A DNA stretch of 41,259 nucleotides from Actinomycetota bacterium (GTDB lineage: Bacteria; Actinomycetota; Thermoleophilia; Gaiellales; Gaiellaceae). Made by a program: the position numbers and the translations under genes. Where the stretch lies: assembly GCA_005883995.1 (NCBI GenBank), contig VAXB01000029.1, positions 1 through 41,259 on the forward strand, given 5' to 3'. Under the pieces are notes generated by a model. That model made no database searches, had not been told where the DNA came from, and worked only from the letters and a program-made list of their open reading frames with translations. Positions 7,159-17,211 of the stretch are shown piece by piece (positions within the stretch are counted from its first letter, which is position 1; the number at the start of each line of letters is the position of its first letter).

Positions 7159-7581
7159 ATGGCGGAGACGCTGACCCACGACGAGCTGCAGACGCTTCAC
7201 AAGGGCGTGACGGGTGCCGGCCTGCTCGTCTCGCTGAGCGACCGCAGTTTCTTCGACACGTTCAAGGAGGCCGGCGCGCTCGCGCGCCACGTCTCGGGCG
7301 CGCGCAGCAGCAGCTCGAGCCCGGTCGTGCGGGAGGTCGCCGCGCTCGGCGGCGGCACCGGCTTCGGCGTCACATCGCACCCCGAGAAGATCGAGCAGGA
7401 GACGATCGCGGCGTTGCAGACGGCGGTCTCGTTGCTCGAGGCGAAGGCGCCCGAAGAGCTGGAGGCGTACCGCTCGTTCGTGCTCGAGGTCGCCCAGTCC
7501 GTTGCGGATGCGGCCGCGGGCGGGGAAGCGGCCGAGACCGAAGCCGTCGGCAAGGTCCGTTCGGCACTCGGCAGCTCCTGA
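7159..7581 (+). CDS. Conserved-looking alpha-helical hypothetical protein
   Basis: 140 residues with an excellent ribosome-binding site (GGAAGGAGAGAG) before ATG 7159. The sequence is mostly helical with a Ser-rich loop around residues 50-55 and an acidic C-terminal helix. No membrane segment, signal peptide or Cys cluster is present. I do not recognise the family. It follows the DUF2007 gene by 34 nt in the same direction and ends 51 nt before the Erm-like gene. Confidence 0.6.
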   Translation: MAETLTHDELQTLHKGVTGAGLLVSLSDRSFFDTFKEAGALARHVSGARSSSSSPVVREVAALGGGTGFGVTSHPEKIEQETIAALQTAVSLLEAKAPEELEAYRSFVLEVAQSVADAAAGGEAAETEAVGKVRSALGSS

Positions 7582-7591
7582 CCTCAGCGTC

Positions 7592-7597
7592 TACGCT
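7592..7597 (+). promoter_or_regulatory. -10 candidate ahead of the Erm-like gene
   Basis: TACGCT, 10 nt before an ATG at 7608 and 35 nt before the methyltransferase GTG at 7633. By the spacing rule seen elsewhere in the window it predicts a transcript starting at the short ORF at 7608, not at the methyltransferase start. Confidence 0.4.
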
Positions 7598-7607
7598 TCC
7601 CGTCTCG

Positions 7608-7691
7608 ATGACGATGACCACCGTCTTCTTCCGTGTCCGTGGGCGAGCGACGTTCGTCGCGGCCGCGGGCGCAGCACTTCCTCCGCAGTAG
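7608..7691 (+). CDS. Possible 27-codon leader peptide overlapping the Erm-like start
   Basis: ATG 7608 opens a 27-residue frame (MTMTTVFFRVRGRATF...) that runs across the methyltransferase start in another frame and ends at TAG 7689-7691. It begins about 10 nt after a -10 candidate. Erm genes elsewhere are often induced by ribosome stalling on short leader peptides, and an Arg-x-Arg stretch occurs in one stalling class. Here the overlap arrangement is unusual and there is no direct evidence of translation, so this is a weak call. Confidence 0.25.
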   Translation: MTMTTVFFRVRGRATFVAAAGAALPPQ

Positions 7692-8400
7692 CGCCTTCGC
7701 AGCGGAGCTGGTTCGCGCAGCCGGGATACGCCCGGGCGAGCTCGTCCTCGACATCGGCGCCGGCCGCGGTCTGCTGACGGCCGCGCTCGTTCGAGCCGGC
7801 GCTCGAGTCCAGGCCATCGAGCTGGACCCACGGCTCGCCGCGGACCTGCGCCGGCGCTTCCCGGACGTCGTCCAGGCCGACGCGCTCCATGCGCCGTTGC
7901 CGCGCCAGCCGTTCCGCGTCGTCGCGAACCTCCCGTTCGCGTCCGGCACCGCGATCCTGCGGCGCCTGCTCGACCCGGCCGTGCCGCTGCAGTCCGCGGA
8001 CCTGATCGTCGAGTGGGGGCTGGCGGCGAAGCGGACGTCGGTGTGGCCGAGCACGCAACTCGGCATTGACTGGTCGGTGTGGCACGAGCTCGCGCTTGTG
8101 CGCCGCGTCCCGCGCTGCTGCTTCGCGCCGCCGCCGTCCGTCGACGCCGCGGTGCTGCGGGCTGTTCGCCGCGAGCGGCCGTTCGTCGCGCCGGAGGCGG
8201 CGCGCGAGTTCCGGGGCTTTCTCGCGCGAGGGTTTCGCGACGGCCTCCGCGGCGTTCTGACGCCGAAGCAGCTGAAGCGCGCCGCGACCGAGCTCGGATT
8301 CGACGCGCGCGCGAACCCGCGCGACCTCGACGCGCGGCAGTGGACCGCGTTGTACGTCCGGCGCCGCGGTTACAGTCCCACGCGACACGAACCCCTTTAA
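7633..8400 (+). CDS. Erm-family 23S rRNA adenine-N6 methyltransferase
   Basis: 255 residues. SAM-binding motif I DIGAGRG is at residues 40-46, an acidic ELDP motif II follows, and the catalytic NLPF motif of rRNA adenine dimethylases is at 99-102. VEWGLAAKRT and PRCCFAPPPSVDAAVLR then follow as in actinobacterial Erm proteins rather than KsgA. Erm enzymes methylate 23S A2058 and give macrolide-lincosamide-streptogramin B resistance. GTG 7633 is the earliest start because TGA codons lie in frame at 7609 and 7615; GTG 7639 is possible. No mobile element flanks it, so it looks like an intrinsic chromosomal gene. The pyr promoter lies within its 3' end. Confidence 0.8.
   Translation: MSVGERRSSRPRAQHFLRSSAFAAELVRAAGIRPGELVLDIGAGRGLLTAALVRAGARVQAIELDPRLAADLRRRFPDVVQADALHAPLPRQPFRVVANLPFASGTAILRRLLDPAVPLQSADLIVEWGLAAKRTSVWPSTQLGIDWSVWHELALVRRVPRCCFAPPPSVDAAVLRAVRRERPFVAPEAAREFRGFLARGFRDGLRGVLTPKQLKRAATELGFDARANPRDLDARQWTALYVRRRGYSPTRHEPL
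8371..8376 (+). promoter_or_regulatory. -10 candidate of the pyr operon promoter
   Basis: TACAGT within the last codons of the Erm-like gene, with a TTGTAC -35-like hexamer at 8350-8355 (15-bp spacer, short). It would give a leader of about 50 nt before the first ORF, enough to contain the PyrR-binding loop. Confidence 0.45.
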
Positions 8401-8401
8401 C

Positions 8402-8419
8402 CCGGTCCAGTGAGGCCGG
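8402..8419 (+). promoter_or_regulatory. PyrR-binding loop in the pyr leader RNA
   Basis: CCGG (8402-8405) and CCGG (8416-8419) can pair around TCCAGTGAGG. The core matches the PyrR recognition pattern UCCnGnGAGGYY. The Shine-Dalgarno AAAGGAG (8420-8426) of the leader ORF touches the 3' side of the stem. No terminator or antiterminator pair is visible, as in mycobacteria, where PyrR with uridine nucleotides is proposed to occlude the first ribosome-binding site. Translational repression is therefore the likely mode. Confidence 0.85.
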
Positions 8420-8430
8420 AAAGGAGTCGA

Positions 8431-8475
8431 ATGACGCTGCACGCCCTCATCCCCGTCGGCCCCTGCGCACCTTGA
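8431..8475 (+). CDS. 14-codon pyr leader peptide coupled to pyrR
   Basis: ATG 8431 sits 4 nt after a strong AAAGGAG. The ORF encodes MTLHALIPVGPCAP and stops at TGA 8473-8475, which overlaps the TTG start of pyrR (8472-8474). Since pyrR has no good ribosome-binding site of its own, its translation probably depends on ribosomes ending here. This turns the PyrR-binding loop into a switch for the whole operon. The peptide sequence itself is probably unimportant. Confidence 0.6.
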   Translation: MTLHALIPVGPCAP

Positions 8476-9062
8476 GCGTGGCCGAGGTCCCGGCGGGAAC
8501 CGTCCTCCTCGACGACCAGGCCCTCCGGCGGACGCTCTCGCGGATCGCGCACGAGATCATCGAGGGGAATCCCGACCTCGGCCGGGTCGCGCTCGTCGGC
8601 ATCCAGACGCGGGGCGTCCCGCTCGCGCACCGGCTGCGGCGCCTCGTCGCCGAACGCGCCCGCGAAGCGCCGGCGATCGGCGCGGTCGACATCACTTTCT
8701 ACCGCGACGACGTCCACGTTCGCGGCGGCGGCGCGCCCCTTCACCCGCAACCCATCGTCAGGTCGACGTCCCTCGACTTCCCGCTCGAGGGGAAGACGGT
8801 GGTGCTGGTCGACGACGTGCTCTATACCGGCCGGACGATCCGGGCGGCGATCGAGGCGCTGTTCGACTACGGCCGACCCGAACGGATCCAGCTCGCCGTT
8901 CTCGTCGACCGTGGCCACCGCGAGCTGCCGATCCGCCCCGACTACGTGGGCAAGAACCTTCCGACCTCCCGCGATGAGCGGATCCAGGTGCAGCTCGTCG
9001 AGATCGACGAGGTCGACCAAGTCCTGCTCGTCCAAAACCCCGAGGAGTCGTCACATGGGTGA
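8472..9062 (+). CDS. pyrR: PyrR: pyr mRNA-binding attenuator / uracil phosphoribosyltransferase
   Basis: 196 residues from TTG 8472 (GTG 8478 is an alternative). The PRPP-binding motif VVLVDDVLYTGRT occupies about residues 110-122, and the N-terminal DDQALRRTLSRIAHEI plus the VGIQTRGVPLA segment are typical PyrR features. It senses UMP/UTP versus PRPP and binds the leader loop just upstream; many members also have weak UPRTase activity. Its stop overlaps the pyrB start by 8 nt. It is first in the operon and therefore likely autoregulated. Confidence 0.95.
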   Translation: MSVAEVPAGTVLLDDQALRRTLSRIAHEIIEGNPDLGRVALVGIQTRGVPLAHRLRRLVAERAREAPAIGAVDITFYRDDVHVRGGGAPLHPQPIVRSTSLDFPLEGKTVVLVDDVLYTGRTIRAAIEALFDYGRPERIQLAVLVDRGHRELPIRPDYVGKNLPTSRDERIQVQLVEIDEVDQVLLVQNPEESSHG

Positions 9063-10362
9063 CATCCACGTCATGCGGGAGGACCTCCGTCCGCCCGAGC
9101 CGCCCGCGCGGCGGCATTTCATCTCGATTCGCGACGTCGGTCGCGACGACCTCGAGCGGTTGCTCGCGACCGCGCGGACGTTCGAGCGCAGCCTCGAGCG
9201 GGAGGTCAAGAAGCTTCCGACGCTCAAGGGCCGGCTCGTGATCAACGTCTTCTACGAGTCGTCGACACGCACGTCCTCGTCGTTCGAGCTCGCGGCGAAG
9301 CGGCTGTCGGCCGACACGATGTCGATCAAGTCGAGCGGCTCGTCCGTCGACAAGGGCGAGTCGCTGAAGGACACGGCGCTCACGCTCGGTGCCTACGACC
9401 CCGACGTGATCGTGATCCGCCACCCGCAGATCGGCGCGCCGCAACTCGTCGCGCGCGTGACGGACGCGCACGTCGTCAACGCCGGCGACGGGAAGCACCA
9501 GCATCCGACGCAGGCGCTGCTCGACCTCTACGCGATCAAGCAGGAGCTCGGCCGCATCGACGGGCTGCACGTTGCGATCGTCGGAGACGTCCTGCATTCG
9601 CGCGTCGCGCGCTCCCTCGTCCAGGCACTTGCGCTGATGGGCGCGCACGTGACGCTCGTCGCGCCCCCCGCGCTCCTGCCGCGCGAGATCGAGGCGATGG
9701 GCTGCGAGACGACGACGGACATCTCTGCGATCGGGGGCGCGGACGTCGTCTACGTGCTGCGGATGCAACGTGAACGGATGCAGGAGGGCGCGAACTACGT
9801 GCCGTCGCTGCGCGAGTACACGGCGAAATGGGGCGTGACGCCGGAGCGGTTGCGACCGGGGCAGAAAGTGATGCATCCCGGCCCGATGAACCGCGGCGTC
9901 GAGATCGACCCGCGCGTCGCCGATCCCCTCGTCCAGGCACTTGCGCTGATGGGCGCGCACGTGACGCTCGTCGCGCCCCCCGCGCTCCTGCCGCGCGAGA
10001 TCGAGGCGATGGGCTGCGAGACGACGACGGACATCTCCGCGATCGCGGGCGCGGATGTCGTCTACGTGCTGCGGATGCAACGTGAACGGATGCAGGAGGG
10101 CGCGAACTACGTGCCGTCGCTGCGCGAGTACACGGCGAAATGGGGCGTGACGCCGGAGCGGTTGCGACCGGGGCAGAAAGTGATGCATCCCGGCCCGATG
10201 AACCGCGGCGTCGAGATCGACCCGCGCGTCGCCGATCACGCGGACGCGCTGATCGAGACGCAGGTGCGGGCGGGGCTCGTGACCCGCATGGCGGTCCTGT
10301 ACGACCTGCTCGTCGGCGCGCCCGCGCCGGTGCCGGTCGGCGACCCGGTCGAGGTGGCGTGA
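9055..10362 (+). CDS. pyrB: Aspartate carbamoyltransferase with internal 104-residue tandem duplication
   Basis: 435 residues against about 310-330 for the family. The carbamoyl-phosphate site is intact: STRT at residues 70-73 and HPTQ at 150-153. The aspartate-binding half from about residue 187 (LVQALALMGAHVTLV) to about 291 (GVEIDPRVAD) occurs twice in tandem. Both copies contain the VLRMQRER and HPGPMNRG substrate motifs. The real C-terminal helix (HADALIETQVRAGLVTRMAVL) follows only the second copy. Removing one unit restores a normal ATCase. The enzyme makes carbamoyl aspartate from carbamoyl phosphate and aspartate. The gene overlaps pyrR by 8 nt and pyrC by 1 nt (TGATG). The duplication may be an assembly product. 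Confidence 0.9.
   Translation: MGDIHVMREDLRPPEPPARRHFISIRDVGRDDLERLLATARTFERSLEREVKKLPTLKGRLVINVFYESSTRTSSSFELAAKRLSADTMSIKSSGSSVDKGESLKDTALTLGAYDPDVIVIRHPQIGAPQLVARVTDAHVVNAGDGKHQHPTQALLDLYAIKQELGRIDGLHVAIVGDVLHSRVARSLVQALALMGAHVTLVAPPALLPREIEAMGCETTTDISAIGGADVVYVLRMQRERMQEGANYVPSLREYTAKWGVTPERLRPGQKVMHPGPMNRGVEIDPRVADPLVQALALMGAHVTLVAPPALLPREIEAMGCETTTDISAIAGADVVYVLRMQRERMQEGANYVPSLREYTAKWGVTPERLRPGQKVMHPGPMNRGVEIDPRVADHADALIETQVRAGLVTRMAVLYDLLVGAPAPVPVGDPVEVA
9614..10237 (+). repeat. 312-bp direct tandem duplication inside pyrB
   Basis: Bases 9614-9925 and 9926-10237 are identical except at three positions: 9726/10038 (T/C), 9734/10046 (G/C, giving Gly/Ala) and 9744/10056 (C/T). The unit is exactly 104 codons, so the frame is kept. 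The differences fall within 19 bp. Confidence 0.97.
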
Positions 10363-11668
10363 TGGCGGCGATGCTGTTCGTCAAGGAAGGCGCGGGCGAG
10401 AACCTCGTCGTGCGCGGCGCGCGCGTGCTCGATCCCGCGCAGGGAATCGACGCGACGATCGACGTCCGCGTCGACAACGGCGTAATTACTGCGCTCGGGA
10501 CCGACCTCGACACGAACTCGCACCGCGTGGTCGACGCGGACGGCCTCGTCGTCGCGCCGGCGTTCGTCGATCCGCATGTCCACCTCCGCACGCCCGGACG
10601 CGAAGACGAGGAGACGATCGCGAGCGGCACGGCCGCGGCGGCCGCCGGCGGCTACTGCGCGATTCTCGCGATGCCGAACACGGATCCCGTCGTCGACTCC
10701 GCGGCGTCGCTCCGCTCGCTCGTCGATACCGCACGACGCGACGCGGAGATTCCGGTCGGCTTCCTCGCGGCGATCACGAAGCAGCAGGGCGGCGCAGAGC
10801 TCACCGAGATGGGCGAGCTCGCCGACGCCGGCGCGGCCGGCTTCAGCGACGACGGCCTGCCGGTGACGTCGCCCGGGTTGATGCGCCGTGCGCTCCAGTA
10901 CGGGTCGGTGATGCGACGGCGGATCGCGCTGCACTGCGAAGAGCCGACGCTCTCTCGCGGCGGCCAGATGCACGAAGGCGCCGTCTCGGCGGAGCTCGGC
11001 TTCACCGGCTACCCGTCGGTGGCGGAAAGCGTGATGGTCGAACGGGACCTCGCCCTGGCCGCGTACGAGGGGCAGCCGCTGCACCTGCTCCACCTCTCGG
11101 CGTGGGAGTCGGTTCAGGCGCTGCGGCGTGCGCGGCAGGCGGGGATCGAGGCGACCGGCGAGGTCACGCCGCACCACCTTTGCCTGACGGACGAGGCCGT
11201 CCGTTCGCTCGATCCCAACGTGAAGATGAATCCGCCCCTGCGCAGCGAGTCGGACCGAGCCGCCCTGATCGAGGCGCTGAAGGACGGCACGGTCACGTGC
11301 ATCGCCACCGACCATGCACCGCACGCGCGCCACGAGAAGGACGTTCCGTTCGAGGCCGCGCCGTTCGGCGTCACCGGCCTCGAAACGGCGTTCGCCGCGC
11401 TGTACACGCACCTCGTGGAGCCGGGGATCGTGCCGCTCGCGACGGTGCTCGAGCGGATGTCGACGGGGCCGGCGCGCGCATACGGGCTCGACGAGCCACG
11501 GATCGCCGTCGGTGCGGCGGCGAGCCTCGTCGTGCTCGATCTGCAGGCGAGCTACCGCATCGACGAGCAGGCGTTCCGTTCCCGCTCGGTCAACTCGTGG
11601 CTGCTCGGGGCGACGGTGAAGGGCCGCGTGCGCGCGACCGTGGCCGCGGGCCGACTGGTGTACGCGGC

Positions 11669-11672
<4 letters not shown>
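10362..11672 (+). CDS. pyrC: Dihydroorotase
   Basis: 436 residues. The amidohydrolase metal motif HxH is at H72/H74 in DPHVHLRTPG, followed by MPNTDP, a C-terminal ATDHAPH motif and NPPLR, all of the class I (PyrC/AllB-like) dihydroorotases of Gram-positive type. It cyclises carbamoyl aspartate to dihydroorotate. The start ATG 10362 shares one base with the pyrB stop; ATG 10371 is an alternative. The stop overlaps carA by 4 nt (ATGA). Confidence 0.95.
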
Positions 11673-12695
<1,023 letters not shown>

Positions 12696-12712
<17 letters not shown>

Positions 12713-15656
12713 TCTCGAATCGATCGTGCTGATCGGAAGCGGCCCGATCGTGATCGGGCAGGCGTGCGAGTTCGACTACGCCGGCTGCCAGGCGCTCAAG
12801 GTGCTGCGCGAGGACGGCTACCGCACGATCGTCGTCAACTCCAATCCGGCGACGATCATGACCGACCCGGGCTTCGCCGACCGCACGTATCTCGAGCCAC
12901 TCGACGTCGCGGGTGTCGGCGACGTCCTCGCCCGCGAGCGGCCGGACGCGCTGCTCCCGACGATGGGCGGGCAGACGGCGCTGAACCTCGCGCGCGAGCT
13001 CGCCCAGTCGGGCATCCTCGCCGATCTCGAGATCGAGTTGATCGGCGCGCCGCTCGACGTGATCGCGCGCGCCGAGGACCGCGAGCTCTTCCGCGATGCG
13101 GTGCAGTCGGTCGGACTGCACGTGCCCGATTCGCGGATCGTCACCAACGTGGGCGAGCTCGGCGGCCTGCAGACCCCGGCGGTCGTGCGGCCGGCGTTTA
13201 CGCTTGGCGGCCACGGCGGCGGGTTTGTCGAGACGACGGAGCAGCTCCGGCGTCAGGTCGAGCTCGGGCTTGCCGAGAGCCCGATCCACCAGGTGCTCGT
13301 CGAGGAGTCCGTCCGCGGCTGGGACGAGTTCGAGCTCGAAGTCGTCCGCGACCGCAACGACAACGTCGTCATCGTCTGCTCGATCGAGAACATCGATCCG
13401 ATGGGTGTCCACACGGGCGACAGCGTGACCGTCGCGCCGCAGATGACATTGAGCGACTACGCGTACCAGGAGCTCCGCGACGCTGCCGCCGCGGTCGTGC
13501 GCGCGGTCGGTGTCGAGTGCGGCGGATCGAACATTCAGTTCGCGCGCAACCGCGACACGGGGGAGCTGCGCGTGATCGAGATGAACCCGCGCGTCTCGCG
13601 GTCGTCCGCGCTCGCGTCGAAGGCGACCGGCTACCCGATCGCAAAGGTCGCCGCGAAGCTCGCTGTCGGCTACACGCTCGACGAGATCCCGAACGACCTG
13701 ACCGGGACGACGCCGGCGAGCTTCGAGCCGACGCTCGACTACGTCGTCGTCAAACGCACGTTTCTCGAGGCATTCCGGAAGGCGCACCGCTCGCGGGAGC
13801 TCGACTCGCGCGGGCAGTGGCAGTTGCCGGACGCAGCGCACCCGTGGTTCCACCGGGAGGTCGCTCGTACGGAGATCACGTGGTCATCGGCAGGGGACCT
13901 CGTCGCGGACGACTGGGTGAAGCTGAAGCGCTTCGGGCTCTCCGACGCCGAGATCGCGGAGTGGTGCGACACGTCGGAGGACGACATCCGCGCACGACGG
14001 CGCGCCTGCGGCGTTCGTCCCTCGTACCGCCGCGTCGACTCGTGCGCCGGAGAGGTGGAGGCGGCGTCGACCTACTACTACTCGACCTGGGGTGAGGCGG
14101 ACGAGGCTCCGCCGGCGGTCGGCGCACCGCGAGTCGTCATTCTCGGGTCGGGGCCGAACCGTATCGGCCAGGGAATCGAGTTCGACTACTGCTGCGTGCA
14201 CGCCGCGCAGTCGTTCCGCGCGCTCGGCTACGAGGCCGTGATGGTCAACTGCAACCCCGAAACGGTCTCGACCGACTACGACACATCCGACCGCCTCTAC
14301 TTCGAGCCGCTCGACGTCGAGTCGGTGCTTGCGATCTGCGACCGCGAGCGGCCGGCCGGCGTCGCGATCCAGTTTGGCGGGCAGACGCCGCTGAAGCTCG
14401 CGCGGGCCCTCGAAGCCGCGGGAGTGCCGATCATGGGCACGCCGTTCGACTCCGTCGACCTCGCGGAAGATCGCGAGCGGTTCGGCGCGCTGCTTCACGC
14501 ACTCGGAATCGCGTGCCCGGAGTGGGGGATCGCGTCGACGGCCGACGAGGCACGCACGGTCGCTCGGCGGATCGGCTACCCGGTGCTGATCCGGCCCTCC
14601 TACGTGCTCGGCGGCCGTGCGATGCGCATCTGCTACTCGCCCGGGGACATCGGCGAGATCGACCGGCCGGTCCTGATCGACCGCTTCGTCGAGCGCGCCG
14701 TCGAGATCGACGTTGACGCCGTCTCGGACGGCGAGTGGACCCACATCGGCGCGGTGATGCAGCACGTCGAAGAGGCGGGAGTCCACTCCGGCGACTCCGC
14801 GTGCGTCCTGCCGGCGCCGTCGTTGACGACGGCGGAAGATGCCGAGATCAGGGCGATCGTGAGTCGGCTCGCCCCGGCGCTCGGCGTCGTCGGTCTGCTC
14901 AACGTCCAGCTCGCGATCGCGGACGGCCGGATCTATGTGCTCGAGGCGAACCCGCGCGCGTCACGAACGGTGCCGTTTGCATCGAAGGCCACGGGCGTCA
15001 ACCTCGTGGCGGCGGCCTGCCGCGTCGCAGCGGGCGCGAAGCTGTCGGAGCTCGGGCTTCCGGCGTCGACGAAGCTCCGCCACGTCGCAGTGAAGGCGGC
15101 GGTGCTGCCGTTCGCGCGGTTCCCGGGCGCAGACCCGGTCCTCGGTCCGGAGATGCGGTCGACGGGCGAGGTCATGGCGACGGCCGCGGATCTGCCGACC
15201 GCGTTCGCCAAGGCCGAACGTGCTGCCGGGAGGCCGCTGCCGAGCGAGGGCACCGTTTTCCTATCCGTGCACGACGCCGACAAGGATGCGGTCGTTCCGG
15301 TGGCGGCGGTGCTCGAGGAGCTCGGCTTCCGGCTGCTCGCGACTGCGGGAACCGCCGAGGCGCTGACTGCGGCGGGGCTGGACGTCGCGCGCGTTCGCAA
15401 AGTGACCGAGCCGGGAGGCGGGCCGAGCGTCGTCGACCTGATCAGGCGCGGGCGGTGCAACCTCGTGATCAACACGCCGTTCGGTTCCGGCGCGCGAACG
15501 GACGGCTACCTGATCCGTGAAGCCGCGCTCGTCGCGCGCGTGCCGTGCATCACGACGCTGGCGGGTGCCGCGGCCGCGGTCCACGCGATCGCCAACGCCA
15601 GGACCGAGGAGTCCCTCTCGCTCCAGGAGCGCATCGATGAGACGCGAGCGGCTTAG
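12696..15656 (+). CDS. carB: Carbamoyl-phosphate synthase large subunit, short in the middle
   Basis: 986 residues from ATG 12696 (RBS GAGGGGG); the family has about 1,070. Both ATP-grasp halves are present: [44 protein letters not shown], then [20 protein letters not shown] and [21 protein letters not shown]-terminal MGS-like domain ([10 protein letters not shown] to the end) binds regulators in relatives. After DYVVVK (residue 353) the sequence jumps to RTFLEAF, so the conserved PRFxFEKF...TQMKSVGExMAIG stretch of about 30 residues is absent in frame. The oligomerisation region that follows is also short. This may be an assembly deletion. It overlaps pyrK by 20 nt. Confidence 0.93.
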
Positions 15657-16293
15657 CGTCGTCGCGAGCGAGCGCGTCGGCCCGTACACGCTCTTGCGTG
15701 TCACGCGCGGCGGACTGGACCCGGGTATCCCTGGGCAGTTCTTCATGCTCGAGGCGCCGGGGCGCCTGCTTCCACGGCCGATGTCGGTCTGCCTCGCGCC
15801 GCCCGGTGAGCTCGCGTTCCTGATCGACCCGATCGGTCCCGGTACGCGCGCTCTCTGCGGGCTCGAGGGCGGCGACAGGCTCGCGATCCTCGGCCCGCTC
15901 GGGAACGGATTCCAGCTCGACGTCGAGCGTCCGTTGCTCGTCGGCGGAGGAATCGGCATCGCGCCGCTCCCGTACCTCTCGGAAGCCCTCGGGCGACCGC
16001 CCGCCGTCCTCGGCTTTCGAAGTGACTGGCATGCCGAGGCGGCCGGGCTCGTCCCTGACGCCGAGGTGTGTGTCGAGCCGCGGCTGGTGACCGAGCTGGT
16101 CGATCCCGACGCGGCGATCCTCGCGTGCGGCCCGGAGCCGATGCTGGAGGCCGTGCGCGCTCTCGCGCCGACGGCGCAGCTGGCGTGGGAGGCACCGATG
16201 GCATGCGGTTACGGCGCCTGCTACGGCTGTGCGGTCGAGCTCGACGGCGCGCTGAAACGCCTGTGCGTGGAGGGACCGGTCCTGTGCTCCTGA
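15637..16293 (+). CDS. pyrK: Dihydroorotate dehydrogenase electron-transfer subunit
   Basis: 218 residues. It has a ferredoxin-reductase fold with FAD-binding RPMSV near residue 50, NAD-binding [10 protein letters not shown] from about residue 102, and a C-terminal [2Fe-2S] site formed by C190, C195, C198 and C210 (C-x4-C-x2-C-x11-C). It passes electrons from PyrD's FMN to NAD+. ATG 15637 lies inside the carB end. Presence of PyrK defines the adjacent PyrD as class 1B. Confidence 0.93.
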   Translation: MRRERLSVVASERVGPYTLLRVTRGGLDPGIPGQFFMLEAPGRLLPRPMSVCLAPPGELAFLIDPIGPGTRALCGLEGGDRLAILGPLGNGFQLDVERPLLVGGGIGIAPLPYLSEALGRPPAVLGFRSDWHAEAAGLVPDAEVCVEPRLVTELVDPDAAILACGPEPMLEAVRALAPTAQLAWEAPMACGYGACYGCAVELDGALKRLCVEGPVLCS

Positions 16294-17168
16294 ACGCGAG
16301 CGGATGCCTCGACGCGCTGACGGCGCCCGAGGTCGCGCGCTCACTCGACGCCTTCGTGACGAAGACGGTGACGCCGCTCCCGCGCGACGGGAACCCGCCC
16401 GTCCGCATCGCCGAGGCGGAGGTCGGGATGCTGAACTCGATCGGCCTCGCCAATCCCGGGATCGACCGTTTCCTGACGGGGAACCTACCGCGGCTCGCGA
16501 AGCTCGAGATCCCGATCTGGGTCTCAGTCGGCGGGTTCGCGGCGGAGGAATACGCCGAGATCTGCTCGCGACTCGACGACCACGCCGAGGTCGCTGCGAT
16601 CGAGCTGAATGTCTCCTGTCCGAATGTCGAGTCGCCGTCCGAGTCGGCAGCGCGGATCGTCGCGAGCGCGCGCCTCGCGACGCGGAAGCCCCTATGGGCG
16701 AAGCTGTCGGCCGCTGTTCCCGACATCGGCGCCGTCGCGTGTGCCGCGTGCGAAGCAGGGGCCGACGGGTTGTCGCTGGTCAACACGCTGCGCGGGCTGA
16801 CGCTCGACGCGCGCACGCTGCGGCCGTCGCTTGCACCAGCCGTCGGCGGTCTCTCCGGACCCGCACTGAAACCCGTAGCGCTCGCGGCGGTGTACGCGTG
16901 CTATCAGGCGACCTCGATGCCGATCGTCGGAATGGGCGGCGTGCAGACGGGGCGCGACGTGCTCGACTTCGTCGCTGCGGGCGCGCGACACGTCGCACTC
17001 GGAACCGCATTGTTCGCCGATCCCGACGCGCCGTCGCGCGTGCGCGCCGAGGTTGCCGTCGAGCTCGACGCGCGTGGGTATTCGGACCTCGATGATGTCT
17101 ATGCAACCGCGCATCCAGAACTGTTGTCCATCGGGACAACTACGAATGGAAAATACCTGCTCAAATAG
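16284..17168 (+). CDS. pyrD: Dihydroorotate dehydrogenase, class 1B catalytic subunit
   Basis: 294 residues from GTG 16284 (RBS GGAGGG; overlaps pyrK by 10 nt). An FMN-binding TIM barrel: FVTKTVTP, MLNSIGLANPG, ELNVSCPN (C112 is the probable catalytic base, as in class 1B), ADGLSLVNT, and the GMGGVQTGRDVLDFVAAGA phosphate-binding end. It oxidises dihydroorotate to orotate with PyrK and NAD+. The N-terminus is short, starting directly at the first barrel strand. No pyrF or pyrE follows; the next gene is mihF. Confidence 0.93.
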   Translation: MLLNASGCLDALTAPEVARSLDAFVTKTVTPLPRDGNPPVRIAEAEVGMLNSIGLANPGIDRFLTGNLPRLAKLEIPIWVSVGGFAAEEYAEICSRLDDHAEVAAIELNVSCPNVESPSESAARIVASARLATRKPLWAKLSAAVPDIGAVACAACEAGADGLSLVNTLRGLTLDARTLRPSLAPAVGGLSGPALKPVALAAVYACYQATSMPIVGMGGVQTGRDVLDFVAAGARHVALGTALFADPDAPSRVRAEVAVELDARGYSDLDDVYATAHPELLSIGTTTNGKYLLK

Positions 17169-17183
17169 CGAAAAAGGTCGCGC

Positions 17184-17211
17184 TTGACCGGGTTTTGCGA
17201 GTTGTTAGACT
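17184..17211 (+). promoter_or_regulatory. Promoter of mihF-gmk
   Basis: TTGACC (17184-17189) and TAGACT (17206-17211) with a 16-bp spacer, in the 52-nt gap after pyrD. The -10 ends 9 nt before the mihF ATG, so the mRNA is probably leaderless. This separates the mihF block from the PyrR-controlled operon. Confidence 0.75.

Noticed and set aside
9614-10237. The pyrB repeat as a mobile element or CRISPR-like array
   Set aside because: Only two adjacent copies of coding sequence, no terminal inverted repeats, no transposase, no spacers.
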